Positions 1 to 5,869 of a stretch of DNA of 5,931 bases are shown one piece after another (the stretch's first letter is position 1; each line of letters begins with the position of its first letter). A program made the translations under genes and the position numbers. The notes under the pieces are model-generated. The model searched no databases. It was given only the letters and a program-made list of their open reading frames with translations, and had not been told where the DNA came from. The DNA lies in assembly GCA_947456345.1 (NCBI GenBank), contig CANGQU010000053.1, positions 1 through 5,931 on the forward strand, given 5' to 3'. The DNA comes from Alphaproteobacteria bacterium (GTDB lineage Bacteria; Pseudomonadota; Alphaproteobacteria; SHNJ01).

Positions 1-8
1 AAAAATGG

Positions 9-28
9 ACCCCGGCCTGCGCCGGGGT
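9..28. repeat. REP/dRS3-like palindromic unit, possible terminator
   Basis: A perfect 8-bp stem, ACCCCGGC / GCCGGGGT, encloses a 4-nt loop (CTGC on the given strand, GCAG on the other). Read on the minus strand the unit is followed by CCATTTTT, so it has the form of an intrinsic terminator for a leftward transcript. On the plus strand it is followed by a T-richer stretch and precedes the gene at 66. The architecture is like the short palindromes dispersed in many proteobacterial genomes; the neisserial dRS3 element has the general form ATTCCC-N8-GGGAAT. Only one copy lies in this window, so its repeated nature is inference. The hairpin itself is seen directly. Confidence 0.6.
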
Positions 29-65
29 GACGTGCTGTTTTATTTGACTTGGGGCGTTTTTTAAC

Positions 66-713
66 ATGATGGCAATTAAACGAAAATTACCTCCAAAACT
101 CAAAGCGAAACCGACAGCAAAAAAGTCTGGCGGCGCAACCACAAGCGGATGGTCGAAATTTCTAGCCGCCGTGCAAGCTGGACAAATCGACTGGCCGCGT
201 TATCCACGCCGCGCGCCCTCCGCCGTGAGCGCGATTTTTCCCGACCGCTTGGCGGTGCTGAATGCTTTTTGTGCCGAGATGGCAGCAGAGGTCGAGGTCG
301 CGATTCCAGTGGCCGAACGTAATGGTGCCTGGCGGGAGCAGTGGTTCGCCGTGCTCATGGCGCATGTCGACGCCATGCTAGCGCAGCAATCATTTTTGCG
401 GATGCTACGCGCCGATCCCCCAAGCCTGCCACTGCTATGGCGCGCCTTCGCGGCCCATGCGGCCGCCTTGACCGCGCCCTTGCCCCAGCCGTCGCCTGAA
501 CGCGGCGGGCAGTTGGTGCAATTATGCTTGTTGGGTGCGCTTTATCCCTGGCTGATTTCGGTGTGGTTGCGCGATGAGAGTCCCGATTCGCAGCCGACTA
601 TGGCCGCGCTGGATCGGGTTTTGCAAAAAATAGAATCCGTGGCAGAATTTATGAATGCCAAAAAAGAAAAGGCCGCGCACAAAAGTTTTCCCACGGCTGT
701 CATAAAAGAATAA
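66..713 (+). CDS. Uncharacterised 215-aa protein with TetR/COQ9-like C-terminal region
   Basis: Function is not known. Residues 1-21 are rich in Lys and Pro (KRKLPPKLKAKPTAKK) and look disordered and basic. Residues 29-75 resemble the first part of a TetR regulator: a helix at FLAAVQAG, then AIFPDRLAVLNAF at 56-68, which matches the usual FPSKEALL region after the recognition helix. The stretch between them is about five residues shorter than in a normal TetR helix-turn-helix and contains Pro-rich WPRYPRRAP, so DNA binding is doubtful. Residues 90-195 are helical, with VWLRDESPD..PTMAALDRVL at 166-186, a pattern familiar from alphaproteobacterial TetR-like and COQ9-like proteins. There is no signal peptide; LCLLGALYPWLISVWL (153-168) is a hydrophobic helix and could be mistaken for a membrane segment. 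Two ATGs (66 and 69) are possible starts, with only a weak GGGG 11 nt before the first. It sits 61 nt ahead of a phasin-like gene on the same strand, which hints at a shared role in storage granules. The reading frame is confident; the family is tentative. Confidence 0.8.
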   Translation: MMAIKRKLPPKLKAKPTAKKSGGATTSGWSKFLAAVQAGQIDWPRYPRRAPSAVSAIFPDRLAVLNAFCAEMAAEVEVAIPVAERNGAWREQWFAVLMAHVDAMLAQQSFLRMLRADPPSLPLLWRAFAAHAAALTAPLPQPSPERGGQLVQLCLLGALYPWLISVWLRDESPDSQPTMAALDRVLQKIESVAEFMNAKKEKAAHKSFPTAVIKE

Positions 714-714
714 T

Positions 715-743
715 TTGTTCAAAAATGATTATCGTGATATAGG
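715..743 (+). promoter_or_regulatory. Candidate sigma70 promoter for the phasin-like gene
   Basis: TTGTTC (715-720) and TATAGG (738-743) are separated by 17 nt, the ideal spacing for a housekeeping promoter. Matches to TTGACA and TATAAT are three and four of six. The site falls in the 61-nt gap between the two rightward genes, about 30 nt before the start codon at 775, and the surrounding DNA is A/T-rich. It would let the phasin gene be expressed independently of the upstream gene. This is a weak sequence-only prediction. Confidence 0.3.
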
Positions 744-763
744 TTGCGCATTCAATCTTACAC

Positions 764-767
764 GGAG
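764..767 (+). promoter_or_regulatory. Ribosome binding site that fixes the phasin start
   Basis: GGAG lies 7 nt before the ATG at 775. It selects this start over an in-frame TTG at 715, which would add 20 residues that do not look like phasin and has no Shine-Dalgarno sequence. Confidence 0.7.
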
Positions 768-774
768 ACGCTAC

Positions 775-1224
775 ATGTCCAAAAATAGATTCGCCACTGA
801 TTGGCAGCAATTGTTCCAGCAATTCTCTGCAACTAATACGGGTAATTACGACCTCAGCAAGTTTGTCAACACGCTGCAGCAAAATTTCGACACCATCGGC
901 CAGATGAATAAAATGTTGGTCAGCTGCACCCAAGCTCTGGCCGATTGCCAGCGCGATGCCGTGCAACGCTCGCTGCAAAATCTTTCGTTGGCCGTCGAAT
1001 CGATCGTCGAGCCGACCCCGGCCGAATTGAAAACCAAAAAGAGCGTCGCATTGTTGCAAGAAGCTATGCAGCATTCGACCTTGAGCGCACGCGAAGCCGC
1101 GCAGATTCTGACCCGCTCCAACCGCGAGATGTTCGAATTGCTCAGCGCGCGGATGCAGGAATCGGTATCCGATTTGCAAAGTAATTTGGGCCAAACCGCC
1201 CGCCGCACCGCCGGCAAGCGCTAG
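775..1224 (+). CDS. Phasin family protein
   Basis: This is a 149-residue, soluble, mostly alpha-helical protein without signal peptide or membrane segment. Phasins coat polyhydroxyalkanoate granules in the cytoplasm and control their size and number. The family-like part is residues 25-77, where YDLSKFVNTLQQNFDTIGQM is followed by a Gln/Asn-rich amphipathic helix (LVSCTQALADCQRDAVQRSL); in phasins this position carries the 'VEAQRKNIEALTQANQ'-type segment. A short Pro-containing break (EPTPAEL, 79-85) is followed by a second long helix at about 86-140, and the protein ends in a basic tail (TARRTAGKR). Two Cys (C51, C58) one or two helical turns apart are unusual for this family. The start at 775 is supported by GGAG at 764-767. 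The gene converges on envZ, with a shared hairpin at the junction. No PHA synthase is visible nearby, so the granule role is inference from family resemblance; a general coiled-coil protein is the alternative. Confidence 0.7.
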   Translation: MSKNRFATDWQQLFQQFSATNTGNYDLSKFVNTLQQNFDTIGQMNKMLVSCTQALADCQRDAVQRSLQNLSLAVESIVEPTPAELKTKKSVALLQEAMQHSTLSAREAAQILTRSNREMFELLSARMQESVSDLQSNLGQTARRTAGKR

Positions 1225-1240
1225 TCCGATTTAAAAATTG

Positions 1241-2548
1241 CTAAACCGGCAATGACAAGGTGGCCCTAAGGCCACCTTGTTTGCTTTTGGCCAAAATAAT
1301 ATCGCCCCCATGGCTGCGCGCGACATCGCGTGCGATGCTAAGGCCCAAGCCAACACCGCCGGTTTCTGCGTTGCGCGATTCGTCCAGCCGCCGGAAAGGG
1401 CGGAAAACTTCTTCGTACATTTCGGGCGGGATGCCTGGGCCGTTATCGTCCACGTGGATCAAGATCTTGTGCGGGCGGATTTCCGTGGTCATCGTCACTT
1501 CGCTGCCATAGCGGCAGGCGTTTTCGACAAGGTTGCTGATGCAGCGTTTGATCGCCTGGCGGCGGCCATGATATTCAGCGCCTTGGCCGGAAATTTTTAT
1601 GCTGCGCCCCTGCCGTGCGGCGTCATTATGGATTTCCAGCAGCAACTCGTCCAAGTCAAAGCTGGCGCTTTCCTCTTCGCTATCGCCGCGGGCGAAGGAT
1701 AAATAACTGTCGACCATTTGCCGCATTTCATCGACATCATGTGCAATCGCTTGCACATCCGAGTTTTGCGGCAACAGTGCCAGTTCCAGCTTCATCCGCG
1801 TCAAGGGTGTGCGCAAATCGTGCGAGATGCCCGCCAGCATTTCGGTCCTCTGCTGGATTTGGCGCTTGATCCGCTCGCGCATCAGGATAAAGGCGCTCGT
1901 GGCCTGGCGCACTTCGATGGCACCGCTGGGTTTCAGATCGCCGCTATCCTGGCCCTTGCCCAATTCTTCGGCCGCCTCGGCCAATTTGCGGATGGGGCGC
2001 ATTTGATTGCGCAAAAAAACAATCGCGATGCCGAATAATAGCACCGAACTGCCGGTCATCCACCACATCACCAAATTGGTGGTATAGGAAAACAGGCGGT
2101 TTTTATTGGCATAGGCGATTAAAAATCCGTCATCCAGCGGCACGATAATTTTAGCCGTATTCGCATCACCTTGAAGGGTGGCGTAAAATTTCTGCTCCAA
2201 CCTTTCGTCCAAGGCTTCGAATAGCAACCGATCAACCGGGGTGTCAAATTTGGCTTGTTCGGGCAGGTCCAGCGCATCCAAAGCAACGAACGAGAATTGA
2301 ATATGCAAAGTTTTTTCAGCTTGCTGCAAAAAATCCTGGCGGGCGGTGGGCGGCATCGGCCCCAGCAGATTGGCCACCAGCGCAATCTCGCTGCCCAAGG
2401 ACGCCGACATGCGCCGCGCCAAGGTGTCCCAATGCCGGTCGTAAAACACAAAGCTGGTTACAAGCTGCACCAAAACAGTCGGCACGCATAAAATCAACAG
2501 CGTGCGGGCGAACAGGCTTTGCGGCCGCCATAACTTAAACCGCCGCAT
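1241..2548 (-). CDS. envZ: EnvZ-like osmosensor histidine kinase
   Basis: This is a 435-residue inner-membrane sensor kinase that would phosphorylate, and dephosphorylate, the OmpR encoded just upstream. In order: TM1 at about 12-36, a periplasmic sensor of about 120 residues, TM2 at about 159-179, a HAMP linker (about 180-232), the dimerisation/phosphoacceptor helix with SHDLRTP (His243), and the HATPase domain with N-box NLVENACRYG (Asn343), G1 DDNGPGIP (about 367-374), an F-box near 382-385 and G2 GGVGLGLS (about 397-404). Length, topology and the number of the phospho-His match E. coli EnvZ. All catalytic motifs are intact. The start chosen is the ATG at 2548, because AGAGGTGG precedes it by 4 nt; an in-frame GTG 39 nt further up would add 13 residues and has no such support. 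The gene overlaps the end of ompR by 14 nt, which implies translational coupling. Its final codons also form a hairpin that probably terminates the opposing phasin gene. The signal sensed cannot be read from the sequence. Confidence 0.9.
   Translation of the reverse strand: MRRFKLWRPQSLFARTLLILCVPTVLVQLVTSFVFYDRHWDTLARRMSASLGSEIALVANLLGPMPPTARQDFLQQAEKTLHIQFSFVALDALDLPEQAKFDTPVDRLLFEALDERLEQKFYATLQGDANTAKIIVPLDDGFLIAYANKNRLFSYTTNLVMWWMTGSSVLLFGIAIVFLRNQMRPIRKLAEAAEELGKGQDSGDLKPSGAIEVRQATSAFILMRERIKRQIQQRTEMLAGISHDLRTPLTRMKLELALLPQNSDVQAIAHDVDEMRQMVDSYLSFARGDSEEESASFDLDELLLEIHNDAARQGRSIKISGQGAEYHGRRQAIKRCISNLVENACRYGSEVTMTTEIRPHKILIHVDDNGPGIPPEMYEEVFRPFRRLDESRNAETGGVGLGLSIARDVARSHGGDIILAKSKQGGLRATLSLPV
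1255..1280. terminator. Hairpin terminator between convergent genes, inside the envZ 3' end
   Basis: ACAAGGTGGCC and GGCCACCTTGT pair perfectly over 11 bp around a CTAA loop. On the plus strand the stem starts 30 nt after the phasin stop and runs into TTGCTTTT, so it fits an intrinsic terminator for that gene, though the T-tract is interrupted. On the minus strand it falls within the last codons of envZ (KQGGLRATL), before the stop, with a T5 run only about 17 nt after the stem; it could protect or end that transcript as well. Confidence 0.75.
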
Positions 2549-3254
2549 GTTCCACCTCTTCCGGGCGCAAGATATAGCCGCGCCCACGCAGCGTTTGCAA
2601 ATATAGCGGGAAACTGGGATCGATTTCCAATTTGCGGCGTAAACGGGTTACTTGGACGTCGACCGCGCGCTCCCCGCCCTCGATCATACAGGCGCGGACC
2701 AAATCCTCTCGCCGGCAGGGGGAATGTGCATTCGCCGCCAGTTGATGCAGCAACGCGGTCTCGGCGGTGGTCAGGTAAACCGGTGTGCCGTCACGGCGCA
2801 ATTCATCCCGCGTCAAATCAAAACGAAAGCCGCCAAATACGACTGCTTGCGGCAATTGCCGCTCGCTGCGGTCCGGTTGTGGGGCGGCGCGGCGTAAAAT
2901 AGCACGCAGGCGCAACACCAACTCGCGCGGTTCGAACGGTTTGGTCAGATAATCATCCGCGCCCGTTTCTAAACCCTCGATCCGGTCGCCGCCGGTGTCC
3001 TTGGCAGTCAACATTAAAATGGGCAATTGGCTGCGGTCGCGGCGCAGGGTTTTGGCCAAAGCAAATCCATCCATGCCCGGCATCATCACATCCAACACCG
3101 CCGCATCAAACGCCATATTGCTTAAAATTGCCAACGCCTCGTTGGCATCGGCGACGGCGGTAACCATAAAATCGTTTTGCGCCAGATAGCGCTTGAGCAA
3201 ATCGCGCAAACGGCGGTCGTCGTCCACCACCAGAATATGGGATTTTTCGTTCAT
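2535..3254 (-). CDS. ompR: OmpR-type response regulator
   Basis: This is a 239-residue cytoplasmic transcription factor, activated by phosphorylation from the adjacent EnvZ-like kinase. The receiver domain spans about 1-122: acidic pocket D11/D12, phosphoacceptor D55 in LDVMMPGMDGF, T83 in MLTAKD and K105 in TKPFEPRELVLR. These are the same numbers as in E. coli OmpR. A linker of about 14 residues leads to the winged helix-turn-helix at about 136-232, with the recognition helix near RAVDVQVTRLRRKLE (196-210) and the wing at TLRGRGYIL. The ATG at 3254 starts the family-typical MxxKSHILVVDDD, but the Shine-Dalgarno sequence is weak. The gene begins 39 nt after pgsA ends and overlaps envZ by 14 nt, so it can be read from the pgsA transcript. 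In enterobacteria this pair controls porin genes; the targets here are unknown, and no porin gene is in the window. Confidence 0.93.
   Translation of the reverse strand: MNEKSHILVVDDDRRLRDLLKRYLAQNDFMVTAVADANEALAILSNMAFDAAVLDVMMPGMDGFALAKTLRRDRSQLPILMLTAKDTGGDRIEGLETGADDYLTKPFEPRELVLRLRAILRRAAPQPDRSERQLPQAVVFGGFRFDLTRDELRRDGTPVYLTTAETALLHQLAANAHSPCRREDLVRACMIEGGERAVDVQVTRLRRKLEIDPSFPLYLQTLRGRGYILRPEEVEHAAV
2552..2559 (-). promoter_or_regulatory. Ribosome binding site of envZ inside ompR
   Basis: AGAGGTGG on the minus strand sits 4 nt before the ATG at 2548 and is embedded in the last codons of ompR (Glu-Glu-Val-Glu region). It decides the envZ start and explains the acidic C-terminal tail codons. 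Confidence 0.75.
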
Positions 3255-3293
3255 TGTACGCGCGCACTCGTAAAGCCGCGTTGCTGCGGCAGG

Positions 3294-3890
3294 TTAAGCC
3301 GGATCGGCGAACAAGCGGTCGTAAAAAGCCTGAAAGTAATTCCAGGCCGTCCATAACGACAACGCCGCTGCCAGCCATAAACAAGTATAGCCGATTTCCG
3401 CTACCGGTTCGAGCAGCGGGTAGGCGTCGATTAACAACAGCGCGATTAGCGCGGTCATTTGCAGCACCGTTTTCCATTTGGCCAGATACGACACCGGCAC
3501 CACGACTTTATCGCGCAATTCGGCCAGGTATTCGCGCAAGCCCGAAACCAAAATCTCGCGCCCGATAATCAAATAGGCGGCAATAACGTCGATGCCGGAA
3601 ATGCGCTGCGTCATAATCAGCATTACCAGTACCGCCACAACCGCCAGCTTGTCGGCGATGGGGTCCAAAAACCGGCCCAAGGGCGTGGACATATTCCATT
3701 TACGCGCGTACCAGCCGTCCAAATAATCGGTAATCGCCCCGGCGATAAACAGCAACAAAGCTAGCCAGCGGCCATGTTGTACCAATTCGGTTGGCGCAAA
3801 ATAGCAAGCGATAATTAAAGGGACCAGAGCGATCCGCGCCAAGGTCAAAATATTAGGTAGTTGTAAAATCGGCTGAGGGGATGAGGGCAT
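3294..3890 (-). CDS. pgsA: CDP-diacylglycerol--glycerol-3-phosphate 3-phosphatidyltransferase
   Basis: PgsA is an integral inner-membrane enzyme that joins CDP-diacylglycerol and glycerol 3-phosphate to give phosphatidylglycerol phosphate and CMP, the committed step to phosphatidylglycerol and cardiolipin. The 198-residue protein carries the complete CDP-alcohol phosphotransferase motif D-xx-DG-xx-AR-x8-G-xxx-D-xxx-D: D55, D58, G59, A62, R63, G72, D76 and D80, the aspartates that hold the metal ions. PgsA-type features flank it: LPNILTLARI at 11-20 before the first membrane helix, and GREILVSGLREYLAE at 110-124. Five or six hydrophobic helices are visible (about 14-31, 41-55, 82-95, 98-112, 144-158, 166-185). 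The start is the only ATG, since an in-frame stop lies three codons upstream. The gene follows uvrC after an 82-nt leader and is followed by ompR after 39 nt. uvrC-pgsA is a recurring order; ompR-envZ behind it is less expected. Confidence 0.95.
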   Translation of the reverse strand: MPSSPQPILQLPNILTLARIALVPLIIACYFAPTELVQHGRWLALLLFIAGAITDYLDGWYARKWNMSTPLGRFLDPIADKLAVVAVLVMLIMTQRISGIDVIAAYLIIGREILVSGLREYLAELRDKVVVPVSYLAKWKTVLQMTALIALLLIDAYPLLEPVAEIGYTCLWLAAALSLWTAWNYFQAFYDRLFADPA

Positions 3891-3895
3891 GCCCT
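3884..3895. repeat. 12-bp palindrome over the pgsA start codon
   Basis: AGGGCATGCCCT is a perfect palindrome centred on the pgsA ATG (3890-3888). The AGGG before the ATG, the only Shine-Dalgarno-like sequence nearby, sits just 1 nt from the start, which is too close to be typical. Self-pairing between mRNAs or with the leader could affect initiation, but chance is possible. Confidence 0.5.
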
Positions 3896-3928
3896 GTTAT
3901 GCCCGATTTTGCGCCTGAGGAAAAGGGG

Positions 3929-3964
3929 CAGGGCCGTAACTGCTAAAAAGCCTGGTTGGCCCTG
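3929..3964 (-). repeat. Inverted repeat in the uvrC-pgsA gap
   Basis: On the minus strand CAGGGCC and GGCCCTG, perfect 7-bp arms, flank a 22-nt loop that contains a T5 run; CCCCTTTTCC follows the second arm. It lies 9 nt beyond the uvrC stop. It could be a weak terminator or attenuator between uvrC and pgsA, or an mRNA end-protecting structure. A smaller alternative stem (GGCC/GGCC, 3958-3969) competes with it. Confidence 0.35.
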
Positions 3965-3972
3965 TGGCCGGG

Positions 3973-5865
3973 TTAATCCGCGCCGGAATGAAAGAATCCA
4001 TAGATTTTCTTGGCCGTGGCGGCATTGATACCTTTGACTACCTGCAAATCGGCCAAAGACGCTTTTTTGATGCCCAAAACCGACCCAAAGTGATGCAACA
4101 AAGCGCGTTTGCGCACGGCTCCGATACCTTCGATGGCATCCAATTCCGAACGACCCATCGCCGCGCCGCGTTTTTGGCGGTGGCCACCGATAGCAAAACG
4201 GTGGGCTTCGTCGCGCAAGCGTTGCAGAAAATGCAACACCGGGTCTTCATGCGGCAAATTCAGCGGCTCTTGCCCGTCCATAAACAAGGTCTCGCGCCCG
4301 GCATTGCGATCCGCCCCTTTGGCAATCGCCATGACGGCGATGCCTTCATGTCCCGATTGGCGCAAGACGTCCAAAGCTACCCCAAGCTGGCCCAACCCGC
4401 CATCGATCAGCAATAAATCGGGTTTTTGCGCGCTGGTATCGTTGGCATCGCCGTCGATGCGGGCAAAGCGGCGGGTCAGCACCTGGCGCAACATGGCATA
4501 ATCATCGCCGCCAGCGTTTACCGTATTATCGGGCTTGGGAAAATTGAATTTGCGATAGGCTTTTTTTACGAACCCATCTGGCCCGGCTACCACCATTACG
4601 CCCACCGCGTTCTGCCCGGATAAATGGCTGTTGTCGTAAATTTCGATCCGCTCCGGCGGGGATTTTAGCGCAAAGCGTTCAGCAAGCTGGGTCAATAATT
4701 GTTTTTGCGTTGCCTTGGCCAAAAGCCTGCGGCGCATTTCCTCGCTGGCGTTTTTTTCGGCCAACGCCAGAGCTTCGCGCCGTTTGCCGCGCACATCGCA
4801 ATGCAAGGTTACTTTGCGGTCCGCGCGCAGACCGAGCGCCTGGGCCACAACCGCGCTATCGGGCAGGGGATGACTGGTAATCACATCGGGCGGGACGGGT
4901 TTGTCGTCGTAATATTGCAATAAAAACGACAACAGCACCTCGTCCACCCCGTCATCCGCCGCCGTTTTGGGATAAAACGCATAGCCGCCCAAATACTGAT
5001 CGTCGCGGTAAGATACAACGTAAATGCAGCATTGCCCACCTTCTTGCAGTAGCGCAACAATATCCGCGTTGCCGATACCGTCGATATGGACGCGTTGTTT
5101 GGATTGGATCAAGCTTAGCGCCTTGATGCGATCACGCAGCCGCGCGGCTTGCTCGTAATCCATGTTTTGGCTGGCGGTTTGCATGGCGGCTGCTAGCTCG
5201 GCCTGGACTTGGCCATGTTTGCCGCGCAAGAAATCTTTGGCGCGCGCCGTATTTTCGGCATAGTCGGTAGGGCTGATATAATCCACGCACGGTGCGGAAC
5301 AGCGCTGGATAAAATATTGCAAGCAGGGACGGCTGCGGTTTTGGAACACTGCATCGCTGCAATTGCGGATCAAAAACGCGCGTTGCAAGGCATTGATGGT
5401 CTGTTCAACTGCCCCGCCCGCCGTCATAAACGGGCCGAAGTAATCGCCCTTGGCGGCGCGGCTGCCCCGGTGCTTGGCGATGCGAGGGAATTCATGATCC
5501 CCGGATATGTATATGTAGGGAAAAGATTTATCATCGCGCAGCAAGATGTTATAGCGCGGCAAATGCTCTTTGATTAGTACGGCTTCGAGCAATAACGCCT
5601 CCGCCTCGGATTGGGCGGAGGTGAATTCCATTCGCACCGTTTCGGCGATCATGCGTTGCAGCCGCACCGGCAATTGCTGCGGCCTCGTATAAGCGGCAAT
5701 GCGCACCTTGATGTTGCGGGCTTTGCCGATATACAAAATCGTGCCCTTGGCATTCAACATCCGGTAAACGCCGGGCCCGGTTGCGGCGTGGCGTTGATAT
5801 TCGCGGATTACCGCCACGCCTGCGGCGAGGCGGGTTTGCCGTTGCTGGGAAGCATTCACATTCAT
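3973..5865 (-). CDS. uvrC: Excinuclease ABC subunit C
   Basis: UvrC is the nuclease of nucleotide excision repair: recruited to the UvrB-damaged-DNA complex in the cytoplasm, it cuts on both sides of the lesion. The 630-residue protein is full length. An N-terminal GIY-YIG domain (about 28-110; GVY at 32-34, YIG at 45-47, Arg55, Glu94) makes the 3' cut. Cys169, Cys181, Cys189 and Cys193 have the spacing of the iron-sulfur cluster cysteines of E. coli UvrC. A UVR motif (about 228-262, with MDYEQAARLRDRI) binds UvrB. The C-terminal RNase H-like domain makes the 5' cut: D411 in YDNSH, D488 in LLIDGG and H555 in RDEAHRF are all present. Tandem helix-hairpin-helix motifs follow at about 575-625. 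The ATG at 5865 begins 4 nt after the preceding stop codon, without a recognisable Shine-Dalgarno sequence, so translation may depend on coupling to the upstream gene. No motif is missing. Confidence 0.97.
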   Translation of the reverse strand: MNVNASQQRQTRLAAGVAVIREYQRHAATGPGVYRMLNAKGTILYIGKARNIKVRIAAYTRPQQLPVRLQRMIAETVRMEFTSAQSEAEALLLEAVLIKEHLPRYNILLRDDKSFPYIYISGDHEFPRIAKHRGSRAAKGDYFGPFMTAGGAVEQTINALQRAFLIRNCSDAVFQNRSRPCLQYFIQRCSAPCVDYISPTDYAENTARAKDFLRGKHGQVQAELAAAMQTASQNMDYEQAARLRDRIKALSLIQSKQRVHIDGIGNADIVALLQEGGQCCIYVVSYRDDQYLGGYAFYPKTAADDGVDEVLLSFLLQYYDDKPVPPDVITSHPLPDSAVVAQALGLRADRKVTLHCDVRGKRREALALAEKNASEEMRRRLLAKATQKQLLTQLAERFALKSPPERIEIYDNSHLSGQNAVGVMVVAGPDGFVKKAYRKFNFPKPDNTVNAGGDDYAMLRQVLTRRFARIDGDANDTSAQKPDLLLIDGGLGQLGVALDVLRQSGHEGIAVMAIAKGADRNAGRETLFMDGQEPLNLPHEDPVLHFLQRLRDEAHRFAIGGHRQKRGAAMGRSELDAIEGIGAVRKRALLHHFGSVLGIKKASLADLQVVKGINAATAKKIYGFFHSGAD

Positions 5866-5869
5866 AGAT

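Noticed and set aside
44..72. TTGACT (44-49) as a -35 box for the gene at 66
   Set aside because: It matches five of six bases, but no acceptable -10 lies 16-18 nt downstream, and such a promoter would overlap the start codon.
715..774. Longer phasin reading frame from a TTG at 715
   Set aside because: The extra 20 residues do not look like phasin, no ribosome site precedes the TTG, and the bases overlap the candidate promoter.
1277..1702. Long open frames antisense to envZ, ompR, pgsA and uvrC
   Set aside because: They are shadows of well-supported genes with full catalytic motifs, and their translations show no recognisable domain or proper ribosome site.
2549..2587. Longer envZ from a GTG at 2587
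   Set aside because: The ATG at 2548 has a strong, well-spaced AGAGGTGG and gives an EnvZ-like N-terminus with His243.
3275..3290. Hairpin GCCGC/GCGGC in the pgsA-ompR gap
   Set aside because: The stem is only 5 bp with a 6-nt loop and a short T3 follows it on the minus strand, which is too weak to call a terminator.
5598..5621. 8-bp inverted repeat CCTCCGCC/GGCGGAGG within uvrC
   Set aside because: It falls in codons for the conserved helix SAQSEAEALLLE, where repeated GAG/GCG/TCC codons easily make such pairing by chance.
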